The notes beneath the pieces were generated by a model. It was not told the origin of the DNA, did not search any database, and was given only the letters and a program-made list of their open reading frames with translations. From positions 1 to 54,538 of the forward strand of contig NZ_OBEK01000009.1 of assembly GCF_900215625.1 (NCBI RefSeq): a DNA stretch of 54,538 nucleotides. The letters are read 5' to 3'. Numbering within the stretch: position 1 is the first letter of the stretch; every line of letters begins with the position of its first letter. Shown one piece after another: positions 46,255-54,477 of the stretch. Source of the stretch: Terribacillus aidingensis (GTDB lineage: Bacteria > Bacillota > Bacilli > Bacillales > Amphibacillaceae). The translations under genes were made by a program, and so were the position numbers.

Positions 46255-47079
46255 TTAATAAGCCATACCTGCTTCTTCGGTTATGTCAATAGCGTCTTTC
46301 ACTTCCTCTGGAAGTTCAATGGCATCCGTTCCATTAAAGTTACTTGTATTAACATCTATCACAGCATTTACAGTACCTTCTTCACCAGCTTGGGTTGCCT
46401 TCATAACCATATCTATTTTGTAGTTCTTGAAATAGTTGGTTTCTTTGTCAATGGTAATGGTGTAATCAAATTTATCATATGATACATCCTCTAAGGCCAC
46501 AATGTCTTCATAAGAGGCACCCATTTTTTCTTCCATAATATCCTTCATTTTATCTTCTGCTATCTTTACATCAAGAACATAATCTGTATCCGTTTCAGAA
46601 ACCTTTATACTATCTGCCATTTTCTGTACTGTTTTAATCTGGCTGCCTATCGGTTGCTCATATTGCTTCGGATCAAGGGCAGCGCTGGTTTCGGAGTCTG
46701 CATCCATTTTATACCACGCAGCTGTAGTAGGTTCATATAAGTAAAGTGTATCTTCTTTAATGTACGATTCGACTTGTTCTCCCATCGTATCCATGTTTAG
46801 TTTCATAGATATAGATGGTTTCATAACAATTGTTCCTGATATGGAACTAGTGGTTGACTGGTCAACACCGGGAGCATTGATATCCATCTTCATATTCATA
46901 TCAATATCAGCACTTTTCATGTCAGCATCAGCTTCGAAGCTTTTCTCTAGAATCTCTTCTGGAGTTGGTGTTTTCTTTTCTTCTCCTTTTGTCTCTGTTG
47001 AAGCGTCATTAGCACCACATCCAGTTAAGAATAGTGCAATTGCCAGTACGATCCAAATAAGGTGTTTTGCTGCTTTCAT
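46255..47079 (-). CDS. Lipoprotein, DUF6612-like
   Basis: 274-aa predicted lipoprotein. A basic N-terminus and hydrophobic stretch lead to the lipobox LTGC with Cys21. A Ser/Thr/Glu-rich linker follows, then a beta-rich domain with alternating patterns (SGTIVMKPSISMKLNMDTM, DTLYLYEPTTAAWYKMD, FDYTITIDKETNYFKNYKID). This resembles the DUF6612/LolA-LppX-like fold that binds hydrophobic ligands; the match is by general pattern only. GGAGGG precedes the ATG. It is inserted between yabA and trmN6 relative to B. subtilis. Function unknown. Confidence 0.85.
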   Translation of the reverse strand: MKAAKHLIWIVLAIALFLTGCGANDASTETKGEEKKTPTPEEILEKSFEADADMKSADIDMNMKMDINAPGVDQSTTSSISGTIVMKPSISMKLNMDTMGEQVESYIKEDTLYLYEPTTAAWYKMDADSETSAALDPKQYEQPIGSQIKTVQKMADSIKVSETDTDYVLDVKIAEDKMKDIMEEKMGASYEDIVALEDVSYDKFDYTITIDKETNYFKNYKIDMVMKATQAGEEGTVNAVIDVNTSNFNGTDAIELPEEVKDAIDITEEAGMAY

Positions 47080-47574
47080 CTAATCCCTCCAATTTTTTCT
47101 TAACCTAACGAACTTAACCACTGTATGGTTGCTTTGGTATGTCCTATTACTATTCATGTATTAAAAAAGTCCGCCTTGAAAAGTCTACCAAATTATATCG
47201 TTTTTAATTGGATTTGTTTAACAATAACTTACAAAATTCAACAATTAAGGATAATTACCTACAAACCTTAATACTTTTAATGAAAATTAGATAAAGAAGA
47301 CCTAGAGGCAAATGAGGAAAGAGTTCTACACTTTCTTAATCTGTATGTTTATTTTCCGATAGAAGGAACGAAGACAGGAGGCGGCTTATCGAATGTAGTT
47401 AATGGGATTGGTAGCGAATGGGGTACAATGAAAACTAGGAAAGGATATCTCTCTTTGAGAAGTAACAAGTAAAATGAATATAGATAGAAATCTTGGTTTC
47501 GTCATTACCATTATCTAAACACGGATTATAAAATGATAGCATATACACCATCTAATATATTTTTTCATCAAAAA
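47080..47574. other. Gap upstream of the lipoprotein gene with a possible gene remnant
   Basis: About 495 bp, AT-rich. On plus, 47284-47463 is a 59-codon open frame without an ATG/GTG/TTG near its 5' end. Its translation looks protein-like (DKEDLEANEERVLHFLNLYV, then FPIEGTKTGGGLSNVVNGIG). It may be the tail of a lost gene. The lipoprotein promoter should lie near 47100-47200 but was not resolved. Confidence 0.45.
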
Positions 47575-47575
47575 A

Positions 47576-47606
47576 AGGCCTTCCTTACTATAAGTAAGGT
47601 AAGCCT
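47576..47606 (-). terminator. Terminator after yabA
   Basis: A long imperfect hairpin (GGCTTACCTTACT with AGTAAGGAAGGCC) then T7 on the minus strand. Confidence 0.85.
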
Positions 47607-47611
47607 CCACG

Positions 47612-47962
47612 TCATTTATTCTTATTCAAGAACGTCAAACAGAACAAGCAATCTTCATTACGTCTCGGACTGCCGAAGTGTACATTACAGATATGGAAAC
47701 CCTCTTCATATAAACGCGCTAGGTTGTCATATCCTTCGCCAATCGGTGCTTCCTTAGACGGTGCGGCCTTGCTGCCAGCTTTTTGCTCCTGTGCAGCTTG
47801 GCCATCTAGACGATTGCGCAGATGATGATTCTCTACCGTTAAACGGTTGTTCTCTTCCAACAGTTCCGCTACATGACCTTTAACATCACCCAATTGCTTG
47901 TACAGCTGGCCAATCTGCTCTTCCATCTGTGTGACATGCTCCAGTATTTCCTTCTTATTCAC
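47612..47962 (-). CDS. yabA: Replication initiation control protein YabA
   Basis: 116-aa negative regulator of replication initiation that bridges DnaA and DnaN. The N-terminal ~60 residues form a leucine-zipper coiled coil ([40 protein letters not shown]). The C-terminal zinc domain has HICNVHFG...DCLFCL. The start is GTG with GGAG 5-6 nt upstream. It is last in the yaaO-tmk-darA-yaaR-holB-ricT-yabA operon. Confidence 0.97.
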   Translation of the reverse strand: MNKKEILEHVTQMEEQIGQLYKQLGDVKGHVAELLEENNRLTVENHHLRNRLDGQAAQEQKAGSKAAPSKEAPIGEGYDNLARLYEEGFHICNVHFGSPRRNEDCLFCLTFLNKNK

Positions 47963-47977
47963 CGTCTCTCCACCCCA

Positions 47978-48802
47978 TCAGTCCATGGCTTGCGTTGAGA
48001 TAACTCCTTCTTCGATCAGTTCATCTAAGGTATACTCGATAACCCGTTCCTTCTCCGGTACTTCAATCTGAATCAACCGTTCCAAAATGTTCAGGCCTAC
48101 TACCTTACCTGATCCGTAAGAAGTCCGAATCGCTTCACCTAAATCCGGTAGCTCACGTTTCGCCTCTTCGTACTCATCATTTTCATACTTCAAGCAGCAC
48201 ATAAGCCTGCCGCATAAGCCGGAGATCTTCGCCGGATTCAGCGATAGGTTCTGATCCTTTGCCATCTTGATGGACACTGGCTCGAAATCTCCCAGAAAAG
48301 TAGAGCAGCAAAGCATTCTGCCGCAAGGACCAATTCCGCCTAGCAGCTTTGCTTCGTCACGCACACCAATCTGCCTAAGCTCAATCCGAGTCTTAAATAC
48401 TGCTGCTAAATCTTTCACCAGGTTACGGAAATCAACCCGTCCGTCTGCTGTAAAGTAGAAAATCACTTTATTTCGGTCGAATGTATATTCTACTTCAACC
48501 AAATTCATATCAAGTTTATGATCGCGAATCTTCTTCTCACAAACTTTATACGCTTGCGCAGCGTTCTCTGTATTTTCCGCCACGCTATATTTATCTTTGT
48601 CTGTTGCGATACGAATAACCTTTTTCAGAGGAAGGACAATATCCTCTTCGTCTACTTGCTTATCTGCAAGTACAACTCGTCCGAATTCTACGCCGCGAAC
48701 AGTCTCTACAATAACATAGTCGTCCAGTGCAACAGAAAGGTTGCCTGGATCAAAGTAATAGATCTTACCCGCCTTTTTAAAACGGACACCAATGACTTGC
48801 AT
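47978..48802 (-). CDS. ricT: PSP1-domain regulator RicT (YaaT)
   Basis: 274-aa protein of the Ric (YaaT-YlbF-YmcA) complex that stimulates RNase Y-dependent mRNA processing and the phosphorelay. PSP1 pattern: VIGVRFKKAGKIYYFDPGNL and EYTFDRNKVIFYFTADGRVDFR. The conserved cysteines for Fe-S clusters are in GPCGRMLCCSTFL and ISGLCGRLMCCLKYE. GAGGTG precedes the ATG. 8 nt from holB. Confidence 0.97.
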   Translation of the reverse strand: MQVIGVRFKKAGKIYYFDPGNLSVALDDYVIVETVRGVEFGRVVLADKQVDEEDIVLPLKKVIRIATDKDKYSVAENTENAAQAYKVCEKKIRDHKLDMNLVEVEYTFDRNKVIFYFTADGRVDFRNLVKDLAAVFKTRIELRQIGVRDEAKLLGGIGPCGRMLCCSTFLGDFEPVSIKMAKDQNLSLNPAKISGLCGRLMCCLKYENDEYEEAKRELPDLGEAIRTSYGSGKVVGLNILERLIQIEVPEKERVIEYTLDELIEEGVISTQAMD

Positions 48803-48810
48803 CTACCAAT

Positions 48811-49797
48811 TCACCTCTGCATCTGAAGTGTTAATTTCTCCATAACAAGTGCAGGATGGACATTTTGATCTAATTGGCGTTTTGCTTCCATAATAGACTG
48901 CAAACAATCTGTAGCTCGCTGCCTTGTCCAATGGCGAAGGCTGTTTTCAAGCCTGTCTTTTTCCTGTATATAGATAACGGAATCCGGCCTGTCAGCATAA
49001 AGATAGATAATGTCTTTAAACCACAATAATAGCAGATGTAATGCCAGCTGCTGCATCTCGCGGTCCTTCATTACAGGCATCCATTGGCTATGGACAAACA
49101 AAAGCGCTTCATTAGGCCTCGTTTCCAGCACTTCTACTAATTGTACCACTAGTTTTCGCGCTTTAGCAAACCACTCTTGCCCGGAAATCTCCATTGCCTC
49201 CTCATAATTGTTCGTCAGCTGAGATAAAAGACGGGCTGAGGACTGAGATATTCCCTCGGAATTAAGTAATTCTGCAAATTGTCCTTCCTGTAATGGCTGC
49301 AGTGCTAGTATCTGACACCTGGATTGAATTGTCTGCAGTAAAGCCTGACTATTCTCGGTCAGCAAAATGGCCGTTGTATAAGCTCCAGGCTCCTCCAGAA
49401 ACTTGAGCAGGCGATTGGATGCATTTGCTGTCATTTTATCCGCATTTTCCATGACGTATACCTTGCGTTCCGATTCCATACCCGTGTAAGAAAATTCTTT
49501 TTGCAGCTTGAGAATTTGTTCATTCTTGATTGAAGCACCATCCGGAATAATCCAATGAAGGTCTGGATGGTTGCCTGAATCAATACGGCGGCAGTCCTTA
49601 CAGTCATTGCAAGGTTCAGCACCTGTGCGGTTCTTACAAAAGATACTTTTGGCATACAAGCGGCTCAATTCCGCTTTGCCAGTACCGCGCGCCCCCTGAA
49701 ATATGTAGGCATGAGATATTCGATCGCGCTTTAGACTGTTGATGAGCATTTTACTCACAACAGGCTGCACGGCAGACATTTCCGTCCAATTAGACAT
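48811..49797 (-). CDS. holB: DNA polymerase III delta' subunit
   Basis: 328-aa clamp-loader subunit. AAA+ motifs: P-loop GARGTGKAELSRLYA, a zinc knuckle CNDCKDCRRI, and a sensor region LKFLEEPGAYTTAILLTEN. The P-loop is better preserved than in many delta' proteins, which do not hydrolyse ATP. GGAAG precedes the ATG. It lies between yaaR and ricT as in B. subtilis. Confidence 0.95.
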   Translation of the reverse strand: MSNWTEMSAVQPVVSKMLINSLKRDRISHAYIFQGARGTGKAELSRLYAKSIFCKNRTGAEPCNDCKDCRRIDSGNHPDLHWIIPDGASIKNEQILKLQKEFSYTGMESERKVYVMENADKMTANASNRLLKFLEEPGAYTTAILLTENSQALLQTIQSRCQILALQPLQEGQFAELLNSEGISQSSARLLSQLTNNYEEAMEISGQEWFAKARKLVVQLVEVLETRPNEALLFVHSQWMPVMKDREMQQLALHLLLLWFKDIIYLYADRPDSVIYIQEKDRLENSLRHWTRQRATDCLQSIMEAKRQLDQNVHPALVMEKLTLQMQR

Positions 49798-49821
49798 ACT
49801 GCTCTTCCTTTATCAGTTACT

Positions 49822-50259
49822 TCACGTGTAAAGATTAAACAAGAGCCCTTTTATTTCTCCAATCAGTCCGAGTACACCAATCTGCTGCTTTTCTTGATCC
49901 ATTAAGATCTCTGTCAGCTCCATGAGTTTCTCATCTATCTGGCGTACTGTTGTGAGTCGCCGGGCTCCGTTCTGGTTCCAGGAATGCTCATGATGCAGCT
50001 CCATTCCATTTTCCTTTACATCTTCCATGAATTTCTTGATCTTTCTTTTATATAAAGTAAGCTCGCGAAACGACCTTGTCTTTGCAAGGCGTTCTCCTTG
50101 CTTTGTGATATCCGTTATCAGCTGCTGTAACTCAGCCCCTTGCAGCTTCCTGCTTTGAGACTGCACCAAGTCTTGAAACCGTTTTGGTTCTGTTGGTGTC
50201 TGTGTTGTATTCTTACGTGCAGCATCCAGCTGTGCACGTATCTCCGGACCGATTTTCAA
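49822..50259 (-). CDS. yaaR: YaaR family protein (DUF327)
   Basis: 145-aa mainly helical protein with the DUF327 pattern (FQDLVQSQSRKLQGAELQQL, SFRELTLYKRKIKKFMEDV, TVRQIDEKLMELTE). Function unknown. The start is TTG with AAAGGAG 9 nt upstream. Second position after darA in the tmk-holB operon. Confidence 0.92.
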   Translation of the reverse strand: MKIGPEIRAQLDAARKNTTQTPTEPKRFQDLVQSQSRKLQGAELQQLITDITKQGERLAKTRSFRELTLYKRKIKKFMEDVKENGMELHHEHSWNQNGARRLTTVRQIDEKLMELTEILMDQEKQQIGVLGLIGEIKGLLFNLYT

Positions 50260-50277
50260 CGGTATAGTCTCCTTTAT

Positions 50278-50634
<357 letters not shown>

Positions 50635-51267
50635 TTACTTTTGCTTTAAAAAAGTCATGATCGCCTGCACAGCCTCTTCCGCTACTTCTGCAAGCGGCTT
50701 AGCAGCATCAAGTGCTACAAAGCGGTCCTTGTATTGTTCCTGCAAGATCTTATACCCTTCATAAACGCGCTCATGAAAGGATAAAGTCTCCAAGTCCAAT
50801 CGATTCTTCTCTCTACCTTTATTCTCCGAGATTCGTGCTAATCCTTCTTTTGGAGAAATATCAAAGAATAGCGTCAAATCAGGCATGGTCGACTCGACAG
50901 CGAAGCGATTTATTTCCATCACTTCCTCCATTCCAAGTCCGCGTGTATACCCTTGATAGGCTAAGCTGCTGTCAACAAAGCGATCGCACAGTACTATCAT
51001 TCCCTTTTCTAAAGCCGGCCACACCTTCTCTACAAGATGCTGTCTTCTCGCAGCAGCGTAAAGCAGCGCCTCTGTGCGTCCATCCATTTTCGTGTTAGAC
51101 GGATCCAAGATGACAGCACGAATTGCTTCTGCAATCTCAATACCGCCAGGCTCGCGTGTCGACAGCACTTGATAGCCTTCTTCCTCTAAACGAGCTGCCA
51201 ACAGCGGAACAGCAGAAGTCTTGCCTGCACCTTCTCCGCCTTCCAGCGTAATAAACAATCCTGTCAA
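50635..51267 (-). CDS. tmk: Thymidylate kinase
   Basis: Phosphorylates dTMP to dTDP. P-loop [28 protein letters not shown] with the DR motif, and the lid REKNRLDLE. An ATG at 51273 is only 1 nt from AAGGAG; the TTG at 51267 is 7 nt away and aligns with the family start (MSGLFIT in B. subtilis), so TTG is preferred (210 aa). Confidence 0.96.
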   Translation of the reverse strand: MTGLFITLEGGEGAGKTSAVPLLAARLEEEGYQVLSTREPGGIEIAEAIRAVILDPSNTKMDGRTEALLYAAARRQHLVEKVWPALEKGMIVLCDRFVDSSLAYQGYTRGLGMEEVMEINRFAVESTMPDLTLFFDISPKEGLARISENKGREKNRLDLETLSFHERVYEGYKILQEQYKDRFVALDAAKPLAEVAEEAVQAIMTFLKQK

Positions 51268-51279
51268 AATCATTCTCCT

Positions 51280-52689
51280 TCATCTGCTATACATAAGCAT
51301 CCCTTCTGCAATCCGTTCATTTTGAAAAGAGATGCCGCTATTCTTCCATAATTGTATCATTTCCACATGCTGTTTTGTAACGATTTCTCCTTTTGCCAGA
51401 ACCGGAATACCAGGAGGATACGGAATAATCGATTCTGCTGCAACCATGCCGGCTGCTTCTTGCCATGCTGTAAACTGTGTTTGCTTTTGCTCCATCTCCG
51501 AATAGCTAAAAGCTAGTTCCGTAATAGGCTGTGTAAAGAGGCGAATCTCATGCACAGGCGTTCTCTTTGAATAGCGTCCTACAGTATTAATAGTCTCTCT
51601 TACTCGCTGGAGCTCTTCCTGCGTCAGACTTTCTAATCCATGGACAAGTAAAATATGCCGATCTGTGACTAGTTCCGGGTATATACCGTGTGATTCCAGC
51701 TCTGCTGCCAGCTGTTTTGGCTGATAAATCGGCTTGACCCGCAGCACAATTTTAAGCCAGTCACCATCCGGGCTTTCTACTTCCCAGCAATCTGATTGGG
51801 CAAGCAAGCTTCGCAAGTTATCGACAGCCGCCTGCAAGCTATTCATATCCTCTTCTGTGCATGTAGCTAAATACTTCCTCGCTGTATCTAAAGAAGCAAG
51901 CAGCAAATAAGAGGGACTGCTGGACTGCAGCATTCGTAAATATCGATCAATAGTGCCTACCGGGACATAGCTCTCTTCGTTTACATGCAGATAAGAGGCC
52001 ATCGTGAATGCTGGAGCCATTTTGTGAGCTGACTGTACCACCACATCTGCTCCGGCCTGCAGTGCGCTCAGAGGAAGTGACACGGCTGTTCCAAAATGTA
52101 CGCCATGCGCTTCATCGACCAGCACTGGCATGTTTGCTGCATGCGCTGCATCTATTACGCTTTTCAAATCGAAGACTGTGCCATAATAATCAGGATACGT
52201 TAAAATAATCGCTTTTGCCTCTGGATACATCTTAATCGCTTTATAGACTGTATGCGGTGTGGGATGTGTATACCTTGCTTTTGCTTCATTATATTCAGGA
52301 GCTAAAAATACCGGCTTCGCTCCTGCAAGTTCCAATCCGTTTAATATAGACTTATGACAATTACGCTGCACTAACACTGTCTCGTTCAGTTGGATAGCCC
52401 CCAATATCATAGCCAAATTACCGACCGTACTACCGCCAACTAAAAAACGAGAATGCTTTGCTCCGAAGTAAGATGCTGCTAAATGCTGCGCTTTTGCAAT
52501 TACTCCCTCCGGTGCATGCAAATCATCCAAACCTGACAACTCCGTCTGATCAAGACATGCTACGCGCCGAAAGTAATTCTCTTTCTGAAAAAGCGCACCA
52601 TGTTTATGTCCCGGAACGTGAAATGATATCGGTTTTCGTTCTGCAAATTGTAGTAAACTATCATAAAGCGGTGTTTCTTCCTGATTCAT
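51280..52689 (-). CDS. yaaO: Orn/Lys/Arg decarboxylase-family protein (YaaO)
   Basis: 469-aa fold-type I PLP enzyme. The N-terminal block is FHVPGHKHGALF, DEAHGVHFG carries the PLP aspartate and histidine, and VVQSAHKMAPAFTMASYLH carries the PLP lysine; the C-terminal domain follows. It belongs to the major-domain Orn/Lys/Arg decarboxylase group; the substrate (lysine, arginine or ornithine) cannot be read. Leads the operon that includes tmk and holB. A TATAAT (52725-52730) lies upstream but its -35 is poor. Confidence 0.9.
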   Translation of the reverse strand: MNQEETPLYDSLLQFAERKPISFHVPGHKHGALFQKENYFRRVACLDQTELSGLDDLHAPEGVIAKAQHLAASYFGAKHSRFLVGGSTVGNLAMILGAIQLNETVLVQRNCHKSILNGLELAGAKPVFLAPEYNEAKARYTHPTPHTVYKAIKMYPEAKAIILTYPDYYGTVFDLKSVIDAAHAANMPVLVDEAHGVHFGTAVSLPLSALQAGADVVVQSAHKMAPAFTMASYLHVNEESYVPVGTIDRYLRMLQSSSPSYLLLASLDTARKYLATCTEEDMNSLQAAVDNLRSLLAQSDCWEVESPDGDWLKIVLRVKPIYQPKQLAAELESHGIYPELVTDRHILLVHGLESLTQEELQRVRETINTVGRYSKRTPVHEIRLFTQPITELAFSYSEMEQKQTQFTAWQEAAGMVAAESIIPYPPGIPVLAKGEIVTKQHVEMIQLWKNSGISFQNERIAEGMLMYSR

Positions 52690-52744
52690 TTCGTATTTCT
52701 TCCTTTACTGATCTGTTTGTATTTATTATACGGACTAAAATAGA

Positions 52745-52771
52745 AAGAAAAAAGCCCGGTAAGAGGCTTTA
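52745..52771 (-). terminator. Terminator after csfB
   Basis: An AAGCC/GGGCTT hairpin with TTTTTTC on the minus strand overlapping the csfB stop. Confidence 0.75.
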
Positions 52772-52951
52772 GTGGAAAGTCATTTGATTAAGATTGCGAA
52801 GTTTCTTCACAAAGTAATGATACTGCACTTCTTTCGGTTCAGTCTGGACAATCTTCTGTTCGCATTCTCTGCATATGAAAAGACGATACAAATGGATTCC
52901 TTCTTTTTTCTCTTGGTCACATATACCGCATAAGCAACTTTTGCTCATCAT
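52769..52951 (-). CDS. csfB: Anti-sigma-G factor CsfB (Gin)
   Basis: 60-aa (or 59-aa from the second ATG) zinc-binding protein that holds sigma-G, and also sigma-E, inactive until engulfment. Cysteine pairs CLCGICDQEKKEGIHLYRLF and ICRECE match Gin (CVICDQEKNRGIHLY, FICLDCE). GGAGG lies 6 and 9 nt from the two ATGs. A sigma-F promoter precedes it. Confidence 0.96.
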   Translation of the reverse strand: MMSKSCLCGICDQEKKEGIHLYRLFICRECEQKIVQTEPKEVQYHYFVKKLRNLNQMTFH

Positions 52952-52970
52952 TCTCCACCTCCGTTAGGAT

Positions 52971-52999
52971 AGTTTCTCCTAAACTAACGAACTCTATAC
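52971..52999 (-). promoter_or_regulatory. sigma-F promoter of csfB
   Basis: Minus-strand GTATA (52995-52999), exactly 15 bp, GGAGAAACT (52971-52979): a full match to the sigma-F pattern GYATA-N15-GGNNANANT. Confidence 0.82.
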
Positions 53000-53180
53000 C
53001 TGCTAACCTTGTATTCTAGCCTATGTGTGCCTAGATCAGATGTTGTTTGTACGCTTTGTACGTATTGACGTTGTCAATTCAAGGACTAGCTGCCTTTTAT
53101 ATACTATAGGAAACTCCCCCAGCAAAATCGCCACAGGAATACCTGATGGATGAGAAGCTTGGGACTGTCCACATAACTCT
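53000..53180. other. Gap between csfB and the sigO cassette
   Basis: About 180 bp with no credible gene. It contains a 5-bp inverted repeat TTGAC/GTCAA near 53066-53078 and a TACG-rich repeat (53050-53063). An upstream promoter for the plus-strand cassette could lie here. Confidence 0.4.
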
Positions 53181-53227
53181 TTTCAAATAGGCTAATTTTT
53201 TTTACACTAAAACAGAACATACGTTCG
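53181..53227 (+). promoter_or_regulatory. Promoter and LexA-like box of the sigO cassette
   Basis: Plus-strand TTTCAA (53181-53186), 16 bp, TACACT (53203-53208) is a modest sigma-A promoter. AGAACATACGTTCG (53214-53227) sits at the predicted start and matches CGAACRNRYGTTYC except at its first base and near its 3' end. LexA binding is inferred. Confidence 0.5.
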
Positions 53228-53254
53228 CTTCGTAGTGGAAGGGAGGACTGCATA

Positions 53255-53815
53255 ATGTGCAGCAAGAAAGATGAGTCGCCAACTAACATACACCCGAATG
53301 CAGCCTTAATGAATGGATTCCTAAAGGAGAAAGATCATCGTTCCATTTATGAACAAGCAGTTCGTTATCCATCGGCCGCTAATCTAAGCCGGCTCAACTC
53401 AGCTTTTCAGCAATTTTATACAGAAATACAATTGACCAATTACCTTACGACTACACTCAGTTTTTATGCCAGCAATTACAGTAAACATGCTGCAAAAAAA
53501 CAAGATCGGGAATTAGTAATACTTGATCAGCCAATTAATGAAGAACACGACAGCAGTAAAAAGGACATGCTTATTGCCAGAGATGATCAGCAGGTGTATG
53601 GATGGGAACAAGCGATTCATGACCCCGGACTTTTTTCGGCCATACAGGAGCTCCCTGATAAGCAGAAACAACATCTCGAGCTGCGCTTCATTCATCAGCT
53701 CACCCATACCGAGATAGCAGACAAACTAGACATCTCTCAACAGGCTGTTTCGAAATCTATCCAGTCTGCACTAAAAAAACTGCGGGTGGCTCTATCGAAA
53801 GGAGCATTACCATGA
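53255..53815 (+). CDS. sigO: SigO-like RNA polymerase sigma subunit (region 4)
   Basis: 186-aa protein similar to B. subtilis SigO (YvrI), which needs the small partner RsoA to form an active sigma. The C-terminal ~60 residues are sigma region 4: ELPDKQKQHLELRFIHQLTH then TEIADKLDISQQAVSKSIQS, a clear HTH. The middle (LNSAFQQFYTEIQLTNYLTTT) resembles the SigO segment that precedes region 4; full region 2 is absent. GGGAGG is 8 nt from the ATG. It is translationally coupled to yvrJ. In B. subtilis SigO/RsoA respond to acid and control oxalate decarboxylase. Confidence 0.85.
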   Translation: MCSKKDESPTNIHPNAALMNGFLKEKDHRSIYEQAVRYPSAANLSRLNSAFQQFYTEIQLTNYLTTTLSFYASNYSKHAAKKQDRELVILDQPINEEHDSSKKDMLIARDDQQVYGWEQAIHDPGLFSAIQELPDKQKQHLELRFIHQLTHTEIADKLDISQQAVSKSIQSALKKLRVALSKGALP

Positions 53816-53964
53816 CAACCGATAATCTGATTTCTATGATTGGCAACCTGGGTTTCCCTATCGTCGTATCTTTTTATCTGCTCATTCGGCTTGAACAAAA
53901 CATAAAACGCCTGGAACAGACATTGCAGGCACTTATTGAACAGATTCAGAAAGGAGAAAATTAA
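53812..53964 (+). CDS. yvrJ: YvrJ-family small membrane protein
   Basis: 50-aa protein starting at an ATG overlapping the sigO stop (ATGA) with AAAGGAG upstream. The N-terminal half is a single hydrophobic segment (LISMIGNLGFPIVVSFYLLI) followed by a charged coiled-coil-like helix (RLEQNIKRLEQTLQALIEQI). This matches the YvrJ family, which is encoded next to sigO/rsoA in B. subtilis. Role unknown; it resembles holin-like or membrane-sensor peptides in general shape only. Confidence 0.85.
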   Translation: MTTDNLISMIGNLGFPIVVSFYLLIRLEQNIKRLEQTLQALIEQIQKGEN

Positions 53965-53965
53965 T

Positions 53966-54205
53966 ATGGAGAGCTTATTTGACCTGACACTAAAAGCAAA
54001 AGCAAACGACAAAGCTGCTATGGAAGCAGTGCTCCTTCGTTTTCAGCCAAAGATCCGGAGATTGAGCAACAATGCTCCTCGTGCTTGGAAAGAAGATATG
54101 GAGCAGGAATTGTATATCCAGCTGATTAAAGCAATCCATCGATTTGAAATTCAAGAGATTAATCCACAGTGGAATTTTTCGTATCCAATTTATCACGCTA
54201 TATAA
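53966..54205 (+). CDS. rsoA: RsoA-like sigma region 2 co-factor
   Basis: 79-aa protein, the same length as B. subtilis RsoA. It carries a sigma region 1.2/2-like pattern (LTLKAKANDKAAMEAVLLRF and KEDMEQELYIQLIKAI, the D..QEL core). RsoA supplies the core-binding function missing from SigO. Start ATG 53966 has AAAGGAG upstream; an ORF extending to 53936 lacks a Shine-Dalgarno. It lies 1 nt after yvrJ. A shared terminator with the 5S gene follows directly. Confidence 0.82.
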   Translation: MESLFDLTLKAKANDKAAMEAVLLRFQPKIRRLSNNAPRAWKEDMEQELYIQLIKAIHRFEIQEINPQWNFSYPIYHAI

Positions 54206-54238
54206 AAAAATCCCTGATCATTTCTGATCAGGGATTTT
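54205..54238. terminator. Shared terminator of rsoA and the rRNA operon
   Basis: A perfect 12-bp stem (AATCCCTGATCA with TGATCAGGGATT), 4-nt loop, A7 on the left and T4 on the right. It ends the plus-strand cassette and, on the minus strand with a long U-run, the rRNA operon. Confidence 0.92.
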
Positions 54239-54241
54239 ATC

Positions 54242-54358
54242 TTGCCTGGCAGCGTCCTACTCTCGCAGGGCGAACCCAACTACCATCGGCGCTGAAGAGC
54301 TTAACTACTGTGTTCGGCATGGGAACAGGTGTGACCTCTTCGCTATTACCACCAGACA
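54242..54358 (-). rRNA. 5S rRNA
   Basis: The minus strand reads as a complete 5S gene: 5' TCTGGTGGTAATAGCGAAG, then the invariant GTCACACC and CCGAACACAG regions, and a 3' GCTGCCAGGCAAG pairing with the 5' end. About 117 nt. It is the last gene of the rRNA operon to the right; RNase M5, encoded in this window, would mature it. Confidence 0.97.
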
Positions 54359-54477
54359 ATTCAAAGATTCAATTAAATGAACCCTCAAAACTAGATAAGA
54401 AACTTCATGCTTTTACATCTCATGCGCTGCCAAGCACCGGAGTGCTTGGTCTTTGGCGTTGACTTACTAAATCATTT
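54359..54477 (-). other. 23S-5S spacer
   Basis: About 119 bp with a CCAAGCAC/GTGCTTGG hairpin (near 54430-54450) and a boxA-like TTTGAATTG tract next to 5S. No tRNA is present. Confidence 0.7.

Noticed and set aside
53104-53289. 61-aa minus-strand open frame across the sigO promoter
   Set aside because: No Shine-Dalgarno, and it overlaps the start of the well-supported plus-strand sigO gene.
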